From Actinomycetota bacterium (lineage in GTDB: Bacteria; Actinomycetota; Actinomycetes; Mycobacteriales; Micromonosporaceae): a stretch of 40,652 nucleotides of DNA. Every line of letters begins with the position of its first letter. The first letter of the stretch is position 1. Positions 15,711-26,797 of the stretch are shown here, piece by piece. The notes under the pieces are model-generated. The model was not told the DNA's origin. It ran no database searches and saw only the letters and a list, made by a program, of their open reading frames with translations. The stretch lies in contig VAWN01000044.1 of assembly GCA_005885555.1 (NCBI GenBank), positions 4,424 to 45,075 on the forward strand, in the 5' to 3' direction. The position numbers were made by a program, and so were the translations under genes.

Positions 15711-16608
15711 CGCCGCAGCGGCTCCCCGCGCAGCGCCTCGTCCCGCGTCGCGGCGAAGGTGCCGGCCGGATCGGCGTACAGGTCCCACGGCCGGGCGCCG
15801 GCGTACCCGTCGACCGCCCGGAACGCCGTGACCGCCTCGCTGTGCCGGCCGGCCTTCGTCAGCAGGTACGCCAGCCAGTGCTGGTGATGGATGCAGTACG
15901 GGTGGTCCGGCGGGGCGGCCGCGAGGTCGGCCAGTGCCGCGTCGAGCGCCGCCGCCACCTGCGGGCCGCGGATCTGTTCCAGGAACAGGTATTCCAGCTG
16001 TACCCCGGTCAGCAGGCGCCCCGGTACCGCCCGCGCCAGCGTGTCGGCCACGAACCCGGCGGCCAGCTCCGCGGAGCCCTGCCACCGCGGCAGCCAGTAG
16101 TAGAGCGCCCGCTGGTGCGCCGCAACGCTGTGCGGCGCCCGCGCGCCGGCCTTCGCCCAGATGTCCCGGAACCGCTCGTGCGCCCAGCCCAGTCCCTGCG
16201 CGCACGCCATCAGCACGATCCACGGCGTGGCCGACTCCGGCGCGAGCGCCGCGGCCCGCTCGCACGCCGCGGGCGCCTGCCGCAGCACGCGCCGGAAGCC
16301 GGCCCGCTGCTCGGGCAGCACGTCGGCCAGGTGTCGTCGTCGACCGCCAGCTCCGCGACATCGAAAACCATTCGTTGGTACCGGTCCGGCTCGGCGCCAC
16401 CGCCGGCATCGCCGCGGCGACCGCCCGCCAGTCACCGCGCCGCGCCGCATCAGCGATCCCCGTCGAGTACCGGATCCGGCCCGGCCCGGTCGATCCGCAG
16501 CCCTTCCCGCGGCACGAAGCCGTACCGCCCGGCCTCGCCGGCCGGCGCCGCGGTCGCCACCGGTGCGCCGACGATGCCGAACGCCGGCTGCCGCCCGCCG
16601 CGCCTCAT
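15707..16608 (-). pseudogene. frameshifted gene for an uncharacterised helical (TPR-like) protein
   Basis: The last 207 codons (from about 16330 to 15707) are open and read DVLPEQRAGFRRVLRQAP, ESATPWIVLMACAQGLGW, HRALYYWLP-like and HHQHWLAYLLTKAGRHSEAV, a helical repeat protein common in Micromonosporaceae-type genomes. The N-terminal part is spread over three other frames: MRRGG...DPVLDG from 16608, then IADAARRGDWRAVAAAMPAV, then GAEPDRYQRMVFDVAELAVDDDTW. The joins fall at a run of four G (16458-16461, one extra base), near 16393-16401 (one base missing) and near 16326-16331 (consistent with loss of one CTGG). Restoring these gives one continuous protein. Real decay or errors in GC-rich sequence are both possible. 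Confidence 0.72.
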
Positions 16609-16811
16609 GCCGGCACCGCGCCGAGCACGAGCGCCCGCAACGGCGCGGCATCGGGCCGTACCGCAACGAGCGCGAAGGTGCCCCGGTTCGCCCCTCACCG
16701 GACCACCGCGAACGCGGTCACCGCGATGAGGCCGGCGACGAGCGCCGCGCACATCACGTAGAAGCCGATGAGCAGACCGCCGCCAGCCACCCCGTCCGGC
16801 CCCGACGTCAC
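16609..16811 (-). pseudogene. remnant of a membrane-protein gene upstream of the pseudogene
   Basis: A GTG at 16811 starts MTSGPDGVAGGGLLIGFYVM and continues through two hydrophobic stretches, ending after 38 residues at 16695. The same frame then reads GANRGTFALVAVRPDAAPLRALVLGAVPA to a stop that overlaps the ATG at 16608. Codon use looks coding on both sides of the first stop. I read this as the two ends of a larger membrane protein with the middle lost, but a short genuine membrane peptide is possible. I do not recognise the family. Confidence 0.35.
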
Positions 16812-16873
16812 CCCGGCGCCGCCTCACGCGTTGACCAGCCGGCCGGGTAATCGACCTTGGGAGACAGAGCCGG

Positions 16874-17623
16874 ATGACCGACGCCCGTGATCTCGACGGC
16901 AAGGTGGCCCTGGTGGTCGGCGGTACCCGCAACCTGGGCGCGGCCATCGCCGACCAGCTCGCGGCTGCCGGCGCCACCACCGTCGTGTCGTACCGCGACG
17001 GTGCCGACGCGGCCGGACAGACCGTGGCCCGGCTGCGCAGGCACCAGGTGGACGCCGAAGCGGTACGCTCCGACGCCACCGTCGCCGCCGACGTGGACAG
17101 CCTGTTCGAGTCGGTGGTGACCCGGCAGGGTCGGGTCGACATCACCGTCCACGTTCCCGGCGCGGTGACCAAGAAGCCGCTGGCCGACTTCACCGACGCC
17201 GACTTCGACCATCTCATCGACCTGAACACCCGCAGCGCCTTCCACACCCTGCGGGCCGCGTCCCGGTACCTCGCCGACGGTGGCCGGTGCATCGTCCTGT
17301 CCACCACGCTGACGTCGGTGATGGCCGGCCCGTACGGCGTCTACTCCGGCGCCAAGGCGGCGGTGGAACGGATGGTTCTCGCGGCGGCGAAGGAACTCGG
17401 CAGCCGCGGCATCACGGTCAACGCCGTCGCACCCGGCCCGGTCGACGACGAGTTCTACCACTCCGCCGAGACTCCGCAGGCGGTCGCCTACGCGAAACAG
17501 GCCACCCCGTTCGGTCGCCTCGGCCGGCCCGAAGACGTCGCGCCGGTGGTCGGGTTCCTCGCCGGCCCGGGCGCCGGCTGGATCAGCGGGCAGACGATCC
17601 GCGTCAACGGCGCCATGTTCTGA
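16874..17623 (+). CDS. SDR-family NAD(P)-dependent oxidoreductase
   Basis: A 249-residue protein, ATG at 16874. The dinucleotide site is VVGGTRNLGAAIA (14-26), N118 lies in LNTRSAF, the catalytic pair is Y157 and K161 in YGVYSGAK, with S143/T144 as the candidate third residue, and the C terminus ISGQTIRVNGAMF is classical. The usual NNAG is replaced by VHVPGAV (92-98), seen in some divergent SDRs. Length is that of FabG-like reductases. Substrate unknown. It diverges from the debris on the minus strand and is followed by the accessory island. Confidence 0.88.
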   Translation: MTDARDLDGKVALVVGGTRNLGAAIADQLAAAGATTVVSYRDGADAAGQTVARLRRHQVDAEAVRSDATVAADVDSLFESVVTRQGRVDITVHVPGAVTKKPLADFTDADFDHLIDLNTRSAFHTLRAASRYLADGGRCIVLSTTLTSVMAGPYGVYSGAKAAVERMVLAAAKELGSRGITVNAVAPGPVDDEFYHSAETPQAVAYAKQATPFGRLGRPEDVAPVVGFLAGPGAGWISGQTIRVNGAMF

Positions 17624-17626
17624 CGC

Positions 17627-17767
17627 TCAGTCGAGGCCGCCGAGAAGTCCCCGTACCTCCTCGATCGCATCGGCGCGACCCTGACGGTATGCCTCGCGGG
17701 CGGCGATTCTGCCGGCCTCGGTGGCTCTCGTGTGGGTCGTACCACGCTGGACCTCCTGCTTCGTCAC
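17627..17767 (-). CDS. small hypothetical protein
   Basis: A possible 46-residue protein from GTG at 17767: MTKQEVQRGTTHTRATEAGR then IAAREAYRQGRADAIEEVRG and LLGGLD. It is hydrophilic and would form an amphipathic helix (A-x-x-E-A-Y-R-x-G-R-A-D-A-I-x-E-V). Codon third positions are mostly G/C. The frame is open further upstream but becomes Arg/Pro-rich. It converges on the SDR gene, four bases from its end, and diverges from the SNF2 gene. I do not recognise it. Confidence 0.4.
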   Translation of the reverse strand: MTKQEVQRGTTHTRATEAGRIAAREAYRQGRADAIEEVRGLLGGLD

Positions 17768-17955
17768 GCACGCCGCGCCGGGGCGGTGCGACGGAATGTC
17801 GCGGACCAGCGTTCCTCCGCGGCTTGGCGGGTCGGGTCGGGCCGTCCGTCTGGCCGTGCTCGGCGGCCACTGACCGGCCACTTGGCGCGCTGCGCGATAC
17901 GCCGCCCCCGTTGGCTATGCTGGCTCGCGCCGCAATCGATGGAGGAGGCCGCCGA

Positions 17956-20927
<2,972 letters not shown>

Positions 20928-20928
<1 letters not shown>

Positions 20929-21890
20929 TGGCCGCCAGCAGCGCGACGAAATTCGGGCTCACCTGGTGGGGGCAGCGTTGGATCGCCGCGCTGGAGGCGC
21001 TCGGTCGCACCTACGCCAACCGTCTGCCACGCGGGCGCACATACGCGCGAAAGGGCTCAGTCACCGACCTCAACATCGCGCCTGGCCTGGTCACCGCCCG
21101 GGTGACGGGTAGCCGGCCCACGCCCTATCGGGTCAGCCTGCGGATCCCGGTCTTCACCGACGCCCAGTGGACGGCGGCCAGTCATGCGTTGGCCCGACAA
21201 CTCCGGCATGCCGCGGCGCTGCTGGACGGTCGCATGCCCGAGGACATCGACGAGACGCTGGACGCAGTCGGCTTGTCACTGTTTCCAGGCGCACGGGAAC
21301 TCGCCACCAAATGCTCCTGTCCCGATGTCGCCAACCCGTGCAAGCACGTCGCGGCGGTCCACTACACGCTCGCGCGGACCTTCGATGCCGACCCGTTCCT
21401 GCTGCCTGCGTTGCGTGGACGCGACCGGACCGCTCTGTTGGCCGCCCTCCGCGCCGCCCGCGCCGGGCAGGCCGCGCCCGAGCCCGAAGAGGCGGCAGCA
21501 ACGGAACCCGGGATACCGCTGCGATCGCTGTCGGCACCGCTGCTGTTCGCCGCCCGCGGCGATCTGACCACGATCGCCGCGCATCCGCACGAAGCCATCG
21601 ACCCGAGCGCCGCGCTGCGCCGCCTGGGCACGCCGCCGGGGTTCGGCTCCGCGACCGAACTGGCGGAGGCGATCGGGCGCGCCGCGGCCCGTGCGTGGCG
21701 GCTCGCCCAGGAAGACGACGACGATCCACTGCTCCTCGCGCTCCGGGAACTGGGTTCGGCGACGACGGCCGAACTCAGCGCCGCTGTCCGGAAGCCGGCC
21801 GCCGACATACGGATCGCGTTACGTCCGCTCCTCGCCGAAGGGCTCGTCCACCGGACCGGCCACGCGAAAAGCACCCGCTACCACGCCTGA
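20928..21890 (+). CDS. SWIM zinc-finger protein, partner of the SNF2 helicase
   Basis: A 320-residue protein, ATG at 20928 sharing one base with the helicase stop. Near the N terminus it reads FGLTWWGQRWIAALEALG and RGRTYARKGSVTDLNIAPG, typical of bacterial SWIM proteins. The zinc motif CSCPDVANPCKHV (129-141) gives C129, C131, C138 and H140, the CxCxnCxH SWIM signature that binds DNA or protein. The C terminus (about 255-315) looks like a winged-helix (SATTAELSAAVRKPAADIRIALRPLLAEGLV, in parts). Translational coupling indicates that it acts with the helicase, perhaps as its targeting subunit. Confidence 0.9.
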
Positions 21891-21952
21891 CGGGGTCGCC
21901 AGATCGGCGATCAGGTTCTCCAGTAACCGCTCCTCGGTGGATCTGAGGCGCG

Positions 21953-22255
21953 TCAAGCCCCGTCATTAAGGTGGCTTCTTGCCTCGTTGAGGTACTGCTC
22001 GCGTTGTTCCGGGGTGAGTCCGGCTTGCCAGCGTTGGAAACCTGCGATGGCGTCGGTGAAGTAGTCGCCGTAGGCGGCGCTCTTGCCCAGGTCGCGCAGG
22101 GCCATGCGGCCGTCCAGCACGTCGCGGGCGACCTCGGCCAGACGTGGCCCGCCGGCGCCGTCGGCAAGACGATGCAGACTCTGCTTGATCTGCTTGGCCA
22201 GGGCCGGGCTGCCGGTCATCTGGTCCAGGTCGCGATCGAGTGCTTCGTCCGCCAT
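21953..22255 (-). CDS. small conserved helical protein, last gene of type VII substrate module
   Basis: A 100-residue protein, ATG at 22255, one base after the stop of the upstream gene. It is all-helical and charged: SPALAKQIKQSLHRLADGAGG, ARDVLDGRMALRDLGKSAAYG, and GLTPEQREQYLNEARSHLNDG. No membrane segment. The tight spacing says it is translated with the WXG100-like protein, so it could be its chaperone, an immunity-like partner or a co-secreted substrate. I do not recognise a named family. Confidence 0.7.
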   Translation of the reverse strand: MADEALDRDLDQMTGSPALAKQIKQSLHRLADGAGGPRLAEVARDVLDGRMALRDLGKSAAYGDYFTDAIAGFQRWQAGLTPEQREQYLNEARSHLNDGA

Positions 22256-22256
22256 G

Positions 22257-22976
22257 TCACGCCCTGGGGAAGCCGTAGGGGACCGACGGCAGCGCGACTC
22301 TGGACAGGTCCCCACCCTTGAAGCCGATGTCCATACCGGTGCCGAACAGGCCGAGAATGGCGGTACCGGCGGCATTGATGATGGTGGACGCTTTGTTGAT
22401 CAGGTCGAGCATGTCGACGACCATCAGGCCCGCGACGCCGTAGCCGACGATCGCGCCGACACCGGACTCGGCGGTAGCCGTGCCGGCCGCGGCCGCGATG
22501 CCGGCGATGATGGCCTTATCGGCCAGGGCCTGCACGATGTTGCCGAGCTGATTGGCCAACTGCCAGGCACCCAGCGCGGCCTTGTGGTAATTCTCGCCGA
22601 TGTCGTACAGCGAACTCTGCTGCCCACCGACGGCAGCGGCGAAGTTCGAGAAGTACTGGTAGGCGGCGTCGCTGGCGTTGCCGTCCCAAGCCGGGTCGAG
22701 GTCGAGCATGCCCTGCTGGATGTTGATGCCCAACTGCTCCAGACATTGACCAAGGTTGTGCAGCGCGTCGCCGAACTTCCAGATCGCCGCCCAGTCGCCG
22801 GAGACCCAATTGGTCATCCAGCCGATGACGTCGACGCCAGTCAGCTCCTCGATGGCCGCGTTGATCCACGCCGAGGGACTGACGTAGTTGAACAGGTCAA
22901 GCGGGTTAGCGAAGCCGTTACTGACACTGGCGTCCGGCTCGCCGGGGGCCACCAGCAGCGCGGTCGGGTCATCCAT
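22257..22976 (-). CDS. large WXG100-superfamily protein, putative type VII secretion substrate
   Basis: A 239-residue protein, ATG at 22976. After a proline-containing start, helices carry LDPAWDGNASDAA, a WxG-type turn, flanked by long helical hairpins (LGQCLEQLGINIQQGML; YDIGENYHKAALGAWQLANQLG). A glycine-alanine-rich hydrophobic stretch follows (IIAGIAAAAGTATAESGVGAIVG), then an amphipathic C terminus. This is the plan of long WXG100-like N-terminal trafficking domains of ESX substrates in Micromonosporaceae and relatives. It ends at VPYGFPRA without a toxin domain. The ESX core machinery is not in the window. Confidence 0.75.
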   Translation of the reverse strand: MDDPTALLVAPGEPDASVSNGFANPLDLFNYVSPSAWINAAIEELTGVDVIGWMTNWVSGDWAAIWKFGDALHNLGQCLEQLGINIQQGMLDLDPAWDGNASDAAYQYFSNFAAAVGGQQSSLYDIGENYHKAALGAWQLANQLGNIVQALADKAIIAGIAAAAGTATAESGVGAIVGYGVAGLMVVDMLDLINKASTIINAAGTAILGLFGTGMDIGFKGGDLSRVALPSVPYGFPRA

Positions 22977-22992
22977 GCTGTTTCCCCGATGG

Positions 22993-23322
22993 TCAGTCGC
23001 TGGGTACCGGTCGAGGCACCTGCGGGAACGTGGCATCGAGGGCGCCCGCGGCACGCGTGTCGGTGCGCTCGTAGTTGGCGGCCACCTGGTTCATGGCCGT
23101 GCCGCAGGCGTCGGTCAACTCGCCCAGGTGCGACAACAACGCGTCCAAGGCGTGGACGAGGTTGCGGTGTCCGGGCGCGATCATTCCCATCAGACCCTGC
23201 TCGTGCATGCTGAAGTCGCCGTACTGATGCACGTAGCGTTTGGCAAGGTCCGCGGCTCGGTGGTCGTCGCTCAACTGCTTAGCGTAGGTCCGCAGCGCCT
23301 GCGGTTCGACCTGGAAGCTCAC
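22993..23322 (-). CDS. EspC/DUF2580-like type VII secretion target
   Basis: A 109-residue protein, GTG at 23322 overlapping the upstream stop (GTGA). It begins MSFQVEPQALRTYAKQLSDD and contains long helices with HRNLVHALDALLSHLGELTDACGTAMNQVAANYERTD (in parts), the pattern of the EspC/DUF2580 family: a two-helix hairpin ending with a Y-x-x-x-D/E-like export signal (YERTD). Such proteins are small partners or substrates of ESX systems. The overlap with its neighbours places it in one operon with the WXG100-like protein. Confidence 0.8.
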   Translation of the reverse strand: MSFQVEPQALRTYAKQLSDDHRAADLAKRYVHQYGDFSMHEQGLMGMIAPGHRNLVHALDALLSHLGELTDACGTAMNQVAANYERTDTRAAGALDATFPQVPRPVPSD

Positions 23323-23636
23323 GCGGGTGTCATCCTCTCCACCACAACGGCCGTCACCGCCAGCAGCACCACGGCGACAACGACGAACAGCAGGCAGCGA
23401 CGCCACAGCATCCTCATCGCGGCCGGCTCGGTAGTGCGGTGCAGCCGGAAGCCGTCCCGGACCGCCACGACGAACGCCACCCCGGGCAGAAACAGCAGCG
23501 GCCAGGCCACCAATGGCAACCGCTGGCCAGTCGCGGCCGCGACACCCGTACCGAACAGCACCAGGACGTATACGCCGGCGAAGAGAAACGCGAACTTACC
23601 GACCAGACGCCGCATCTCCAGCGACGGATCGATCAT
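23319..23636 (-). CDS. small three-helix membrane protein, first gene of type VII module
   Basis: A 105-residue membrane protein from the ATG at 23636; a GTG four codons upstream is an alternative. Three hydrophobic segments are clear (FAFLFAGVYVLVLFGTGVAAA; PLLFLPGVAFVVAV; LLFVVVAVVLLAVTAVVV). It has no recognisable domain. Its stop overlaps the EspC-like start by four bases, so it heads the four-gene operon. A membrane partner for the secreted proteins is a reasonable inference, not shown. Confidence 0.72.
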   Translation of the reverse strand: MIDPSLEMRRLVGKFAFLFAGVYVLVLFGTGVAAATGQRLPLVAWPLLFLPGVAFVVAVRDGFRLHRTTEPAAMRMLWRRCLLFVVVAVVLLAVTAVVVERMTPA

Positions 23637-23727
23637 GCACACCCTCACTCAGCTGCCCGGCACTACCCGCCGACGCTATCAAGACGGCGACGTCAACACT
23701 GCCCCGCACATCACGATCGCGCAGCGC

Positions 23728-24150
23728 TCCCGCCTTCGGAGGGAGCTCCGCGTCCGCAAGGCCACGGCAGAGACGCAGGACGGGACCCAGATCGACGACG
23801 ATCCCAAGTCGGAGGCGGGCAAGCGGCCGATCGCGCTTCCCGGCGGGCTGCGGACGGACATCGAGATCCACCTGACCAGGTACGCGCGCAACCCGGCCTT
23901 GACGATCGGCTGTTCGCCGGGCCGCAGGTGGCATCCCTCGTCGGCGCAACTTCAACCGCCTCTGGCAGCGAGCGCTGAGAGACGCGGGCATCCCGGGCGA
24001 GATGGACCTCCACCTCCACGACCTGCGGCACACAGGCAGCACCTGGTCCGCGCAGAGCGGCGCCACGCTTCGGGAGCTCATGAGCCGCATCGGCCACTCC
24101 AGCACCCGGGCCGCCATGATCTACCAGCACGCGACGCGGGGCCGAACCTG
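23728..24150 (+). pseudogene. truncated, frameshifted tyrosine recombinase (integrase)
   Basis: The plus strand encodes, in successive frames, RRELRVRKATAETQDGTQID, SEAGKRPIALPGGLRTDIEI and HLTRYA, then pieces around RLFAGPQ and RRNFNRLWQRALRDAGIPG, then DLHLHDLRHTGSTWSAQSG (with the HxxR catalytic pair), RIGHSSTRAAMIYQHATR (His and the Tyr nucleophile). Together they are the C-terminal half of an actinobacterial phage/AICE-type integrase. The N-terminal DNA-binding part and the first catalytic Arg are absent, at least two frame changes are needed, and no proper stop follows. It points at the 3' end of tRNA-Ala 63 bases away, the normal position of an integrase beside its attachment site. Confidence 0.82.
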
Positions 24151-24212
24151 CATGACGAAGGTCGCGACCATGATCACTGGATCAGTGTCGCGACCTGCGG
24201 TAGTTCAATGGG

Positions 24213-24285
24213 TGGAGCCGAGGGGACTCGAACCCCTGACCCCCACACTGCCAGTGTGGTGCGCTACCAGCTGCGCCACGGCCCC
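24213..24285 (-). tRNA. tRNA-Ala(GGC)
   Basis: The minus strand folds as a 73-nt tRNA. The acceptor GGGGCCG pairs with CGGCTCC and includes the G3-U70 wobble that marks alanine tRNAs. The D arm lies in GCGCAGCTGGTAGCGC. The anticodon stem is CCACA/TGTGG around the loop CTGGCAG, anticodon GGC. The T arm is AGGGGTTCGAGTCCCCT. CCA is not fully encoded. Its 3' end faces the integrase remnant, so it is the likely integration site of the island to its left. Confidence 0.95.
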
Positions 24286-24356
24286 GCGTACCCGGACCGC
24301 GCCGGGCACTCGCGCAATAGTACACAGGCGTCGTTGGGCAGTCATCCGCGACCCGC

Positions 24357-24911
24357 TCAGTTCATCGCCGGGTCGGCGGGGAAGATCGCCACCGCCGCCG
24401 TGATCCCGCCCTGCCGGCGCAGCACCATCGGCCACAGGTCGTCGGGCCGGGGTACGAAGGCGTCGCCGGGCAGCGCGTCGAACACGAACCAGGAGCCGCT
24501 GGAGATCTCCCCCTCCAACTGCCCCGCCGCCCATCCGGCGTACCCGGCGAAGACGCGTACCGACAGCACCGCCTCGCGCAGCTTCTCCGGATCACCGGAC
24601 AGGTCCACCGTGCCGACCGACCCGGAGACGCGGTTGAACCCGGTGATCCGCCGTACCCCGGTGCGGGTACGGGCCAGGCAGATCGCCGCCTCCGGCTGCA
24701 CCGGACCGCCCTCGAACACGACGGCCGGCTCGCCGGCCAGCGGCGCCCAACCCTCCAGGACGTCGGCCACCGGTACCTCGGTCGCCCGGTTGAGCACCAC
24801 CCCGAGCGCGCCGCCCTCCTCGTGCGCGACGAGCAGCACGACGGTCCGCTCGAAGTTCGGATCCTTGAGCGAGGGGGTCGCGACCAGCAGCCGCCCGGTC
24901 AGCGACTCCAT
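24357..24911 (-). CDS. YqgE/AlgH (UPF0301) family protein
   Basis: A 184-residue protein from the ATG at 24911, chosen for its GGGGGA ribosome site and because the family is about 185 residues; an upstream ATG at 24944 would add 11. It has the family hallmarks LTGRLLVATPSLKDPNFERTVVLL (in parts), GALGVVLNR, VFEGGPV and FAGYAGWAAGQLEGEI. The family is widespread but its biochemical role is not established (AlgH was described as a regulator in Pseudomonas). It marks the return of core-type DNA to the right of the tRNA. Confidence 0.92.
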   Translation of the reverse strand: MESLTGRLLVATPSLKDPNFERTVVLLVAHEEGGALGVVLNRATEVPVADVLEGWAPLAGEPAVVFEGGPVQPEAAICLARTRTGVRRITGFNRVSGSVGTVDLSGDPEKLREAVLSVRVFAGYAGWAAGQLEGEISSGSWFVFDALPGDAFVPRPDDLWPMVLRRQGGITAAVAIFPADPAMN

Positions 24912-25042
24912 CGCGCTTCCCCCGATCGTCGGTTCCGGATGCATGGCTATGCGAGCCCGCCTGCGGCGGAAGGGCCGGGGCCCGCGGTCAACGCCATGTC
25001 CGCACGATAGCCTGCCGTTCGCATCCCGGTTAAGGTCTGTCC

Positions 25043-25822
25043 GTGACCGTCCTCGCCGACCTCGCCGTGATCGGCGGTTCGGGGCTGTATGCCTTTCTCG
25101 CCGACGCCGAGGAGCACCGACCGCAGACGCCGTACGGGCCGCCGTCCGACGCGATCACGGTCGCCACCGTCGACGGGCGCCGGGTCGCGTTCCTGCCACG
25201 GCACGGGAAGTCGCACCAGTACCCGCCGCACCGGATCCCGTACCGCGCCAACCTGTGGGCCCTGCACGAGATCGGGGTACGGCAGGTCCTCGCGCCGTGC
25301 GCGGTCGGCGGGCTGCGACCCGAGCTGGGTCCGGGTACCTTCGTCGTGCCCGACCAGCTGATCGACCGCACCAGCGGCCGCGTGCAGACGTTCTACGACG
25401 ACCGCGCGGTACACGTGAACTTCGCCGACCCGTACTGCCCGGTCGGCCGGGCGGCTACCAAGCGGGCGGCGGCACGGCACGGCATCGACACCCACGACGG
25501 CACGATGGTCGTCGTCGAGGGGCCGCGGTTCTCCACCCGGGCCGAGTCGCGGTGGTACACCGCGATGGGCGGCGCCGTCATCAACATGACCGGTCACCCG
25601 GAGGCGGTACTCGCCCGGGAGCTGGCGATGTGCTACACGGCCATCGCGCTCGTCACCGACCTGGACGCCGGGGTGGAGGGCGAGCACGGGGTCACCCAGG
25701 AGGAGGTCTTCCGGGTGTTCGGGGAGAACATCGAGCGGCTGCGCGGGGTGCTCCTCGACGTGCTGCCGGCACTGCCGAAGGACCGCGACTGCGCCTGTTC
25801 ACGGGCGCTCGACGAGCTGTAG
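25043..25822 (+). CDS. mtnP: S-methyl-5'-thioadenosine phosphorylase
   Basis: A 259-residue protein from the GTG at 25043. Phosphate-binding GGSGLY (11-16) and RHGKSHQYPPHRIPYRAN (53-70), then PCAVGGLRPELGPG, EGPRFSTRAES and INMTGHPEAVLARE are the signature of the MTAP branch of nucleoside phosphorylases. The enzyme cleaves 5'-methylthioadenosine, a by-product of polyamine and other SAM-dependent reactions, to adenine and methylthioribose-1-phosphate. A preference for methylthioinosine cannot be excluded from sequence. The last 24 bases overlap the 3' end of the converging histidine kinase gene. Confidence 0.9.
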   Translation: MTVLADLAVIGGSGLYAFLADAEEHRPQTPYGPPSDAITVATVDGRRVAFLPRHGKSHQYPPHRIPYRANLWALHEIGVRQVLAPCAVGGLRPELGPGTFVVPDQLIDRTSGRVQTFYDDRAVHVNFADPYCPVGRAATKRAAARHGIDTHDGTMVVVEGPRFSTRAESRWYTAMGGAVINMTGHPEAVLARELAMCYTAIALVTDLDAGVEGEHGVTQEEVFRVFGENIERLRGVLLDVLPALPKDRDCACSRALDEL

Positions 25823-26797
25823 CCGGCGGACCACGAACTCGCAGCCGCCGTTGACGTTGCGCACGGCGACCGCGCCGTGGTGCGCCTCGACCAGGCCGCG
25901 GACGATGGCCAGGCCCAGGCCGCCGCCGGAGCCGGGGGTACGCGCGGTCTCGCCGCGGAACGCCACGTCGAACACCCGCGGCAGGTCGGCCTCGGGGATG
26001 CCGCCGCACGCGTCGGTCACCGCGAACCAGCCGCCGTCCGCGTCACGGCCGCCGCTGAGGGTCACGGTACCGTCGGCAGGGGTGTACCGGATCGCGTTGC
26101 GCAACAGGTTCGCGACGATCCGGGACAGCTCGGGAACGCTCGCCTGAACCACCGGCCAGCCGGCCTCGGCGGCGACCAGCCGCACCCCGCGCGCGGCGGC
26201 GACCGGCGCGGCCGAGGCGACCGCGTCGGAGATGACGTCGCCGAGCGCGACCCGTTGCAGGCTCAGCCGCAGTGCGCCGGCGGTGATCCGGGACAGCTCG
26301 AACAGGTCGTCGACGAGTCCGGCCATCCGGTCGGTCTCCACCCGGATCCGCCGGTGGTACTCGGCCACCGTCTCCGGGTCGGCCACCACCCCGTCCTCCA
26401 GGGCCTCGACCATCGCCCGCATGCCGGCCAGCGGCGTACGCAGGTCGTGCGAGACCCAGGCGACCAGGTCGCGCCGGTTGGCCTCGGCGGCGCGTTCCTT
26501 CTCCCGTGCTTCGGCCGCCCACATCGCGGCGGCGGCCAGGCGCCGCCCGAGCAGCCAGCCGGCGGCGAGGCTGACCGTGCCGGACAGCCCGACGACGAGG
26601 AACAGCACCCGCAGGTCGTGCTCGTCGATGAACATCGCCTGGGCCACGGCGACGATGCCGGCGAGGACGGTCAGCACGCAGACCGCGACGAGCAGGCAGA
26701 TGTGCCACACGATCGAGGCGCCGCGGATGAACAGGTACGCCACGGCACCCAGCGCCGGTACCGCCAGCACCGCCAGGACGACGAGCGCGTCAGTCAT
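25799..26797 (-). CDS. membrane sensor histidine kinase
   Basis: A 332-residue protein, ATG at 26797, overlapping the response regulator stop by 8 bases, so co-translated with it. Three to four membrane helices occupy residues 1-88 with almost no extracellular loop, suggesting an intramembrane-sensing kinase. H117 is the phospho-acceptor in VSHDLRTPL. The ATPase domain is complete: NLLRNAIRYTP, DACGGIPE (G1, slightly altered from DxGxG) and GSGGGLGLAIV (G2). The signal is not evident. Confidence 0.92.
   Translation of the reverse strand: MTDALVVLAVLAVPALGAVAYLFIRGASIVWHICLLVAVCVLTVLAGIVAVAQAMFIDEHDLRVLFLVVGLSGTVSLAAGWLLGRRLAAAAMWAAEAREKERAAEANRRDLVAWVSHDLRTPLAGMRAMVEALEDGVVADPETVAEYHRRIRVETDRMAGLVDDLFELSRITAGALRLSLQRVALGDVISDAVASAAPVAAARGVRLVAAEAGWPVVQASVPELSRIVANLLRNAIRYTPADGTVTLSGGRDADGGWFAVTDACGGIPEADLPRVFDVAFRGETARTPGSGGGLGLAIVRGLVEAHHGAVAVRNVNGGCEFVVRRLQLVERP

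Noticed and set aside
17640-17700. Possible left attachment site of the island matching the tRNA-Ala 3' end
   Set aside because: I looked for GGGGACTCGAACCCCT-like sequence near the left boundary and found no convincing copy.
24945-25042. Riboswitch upstream of mtnP (SAM or MTA related)
   Set aside because: The gap is under 100 bases, with no conserved aptamer features that I can recognise.
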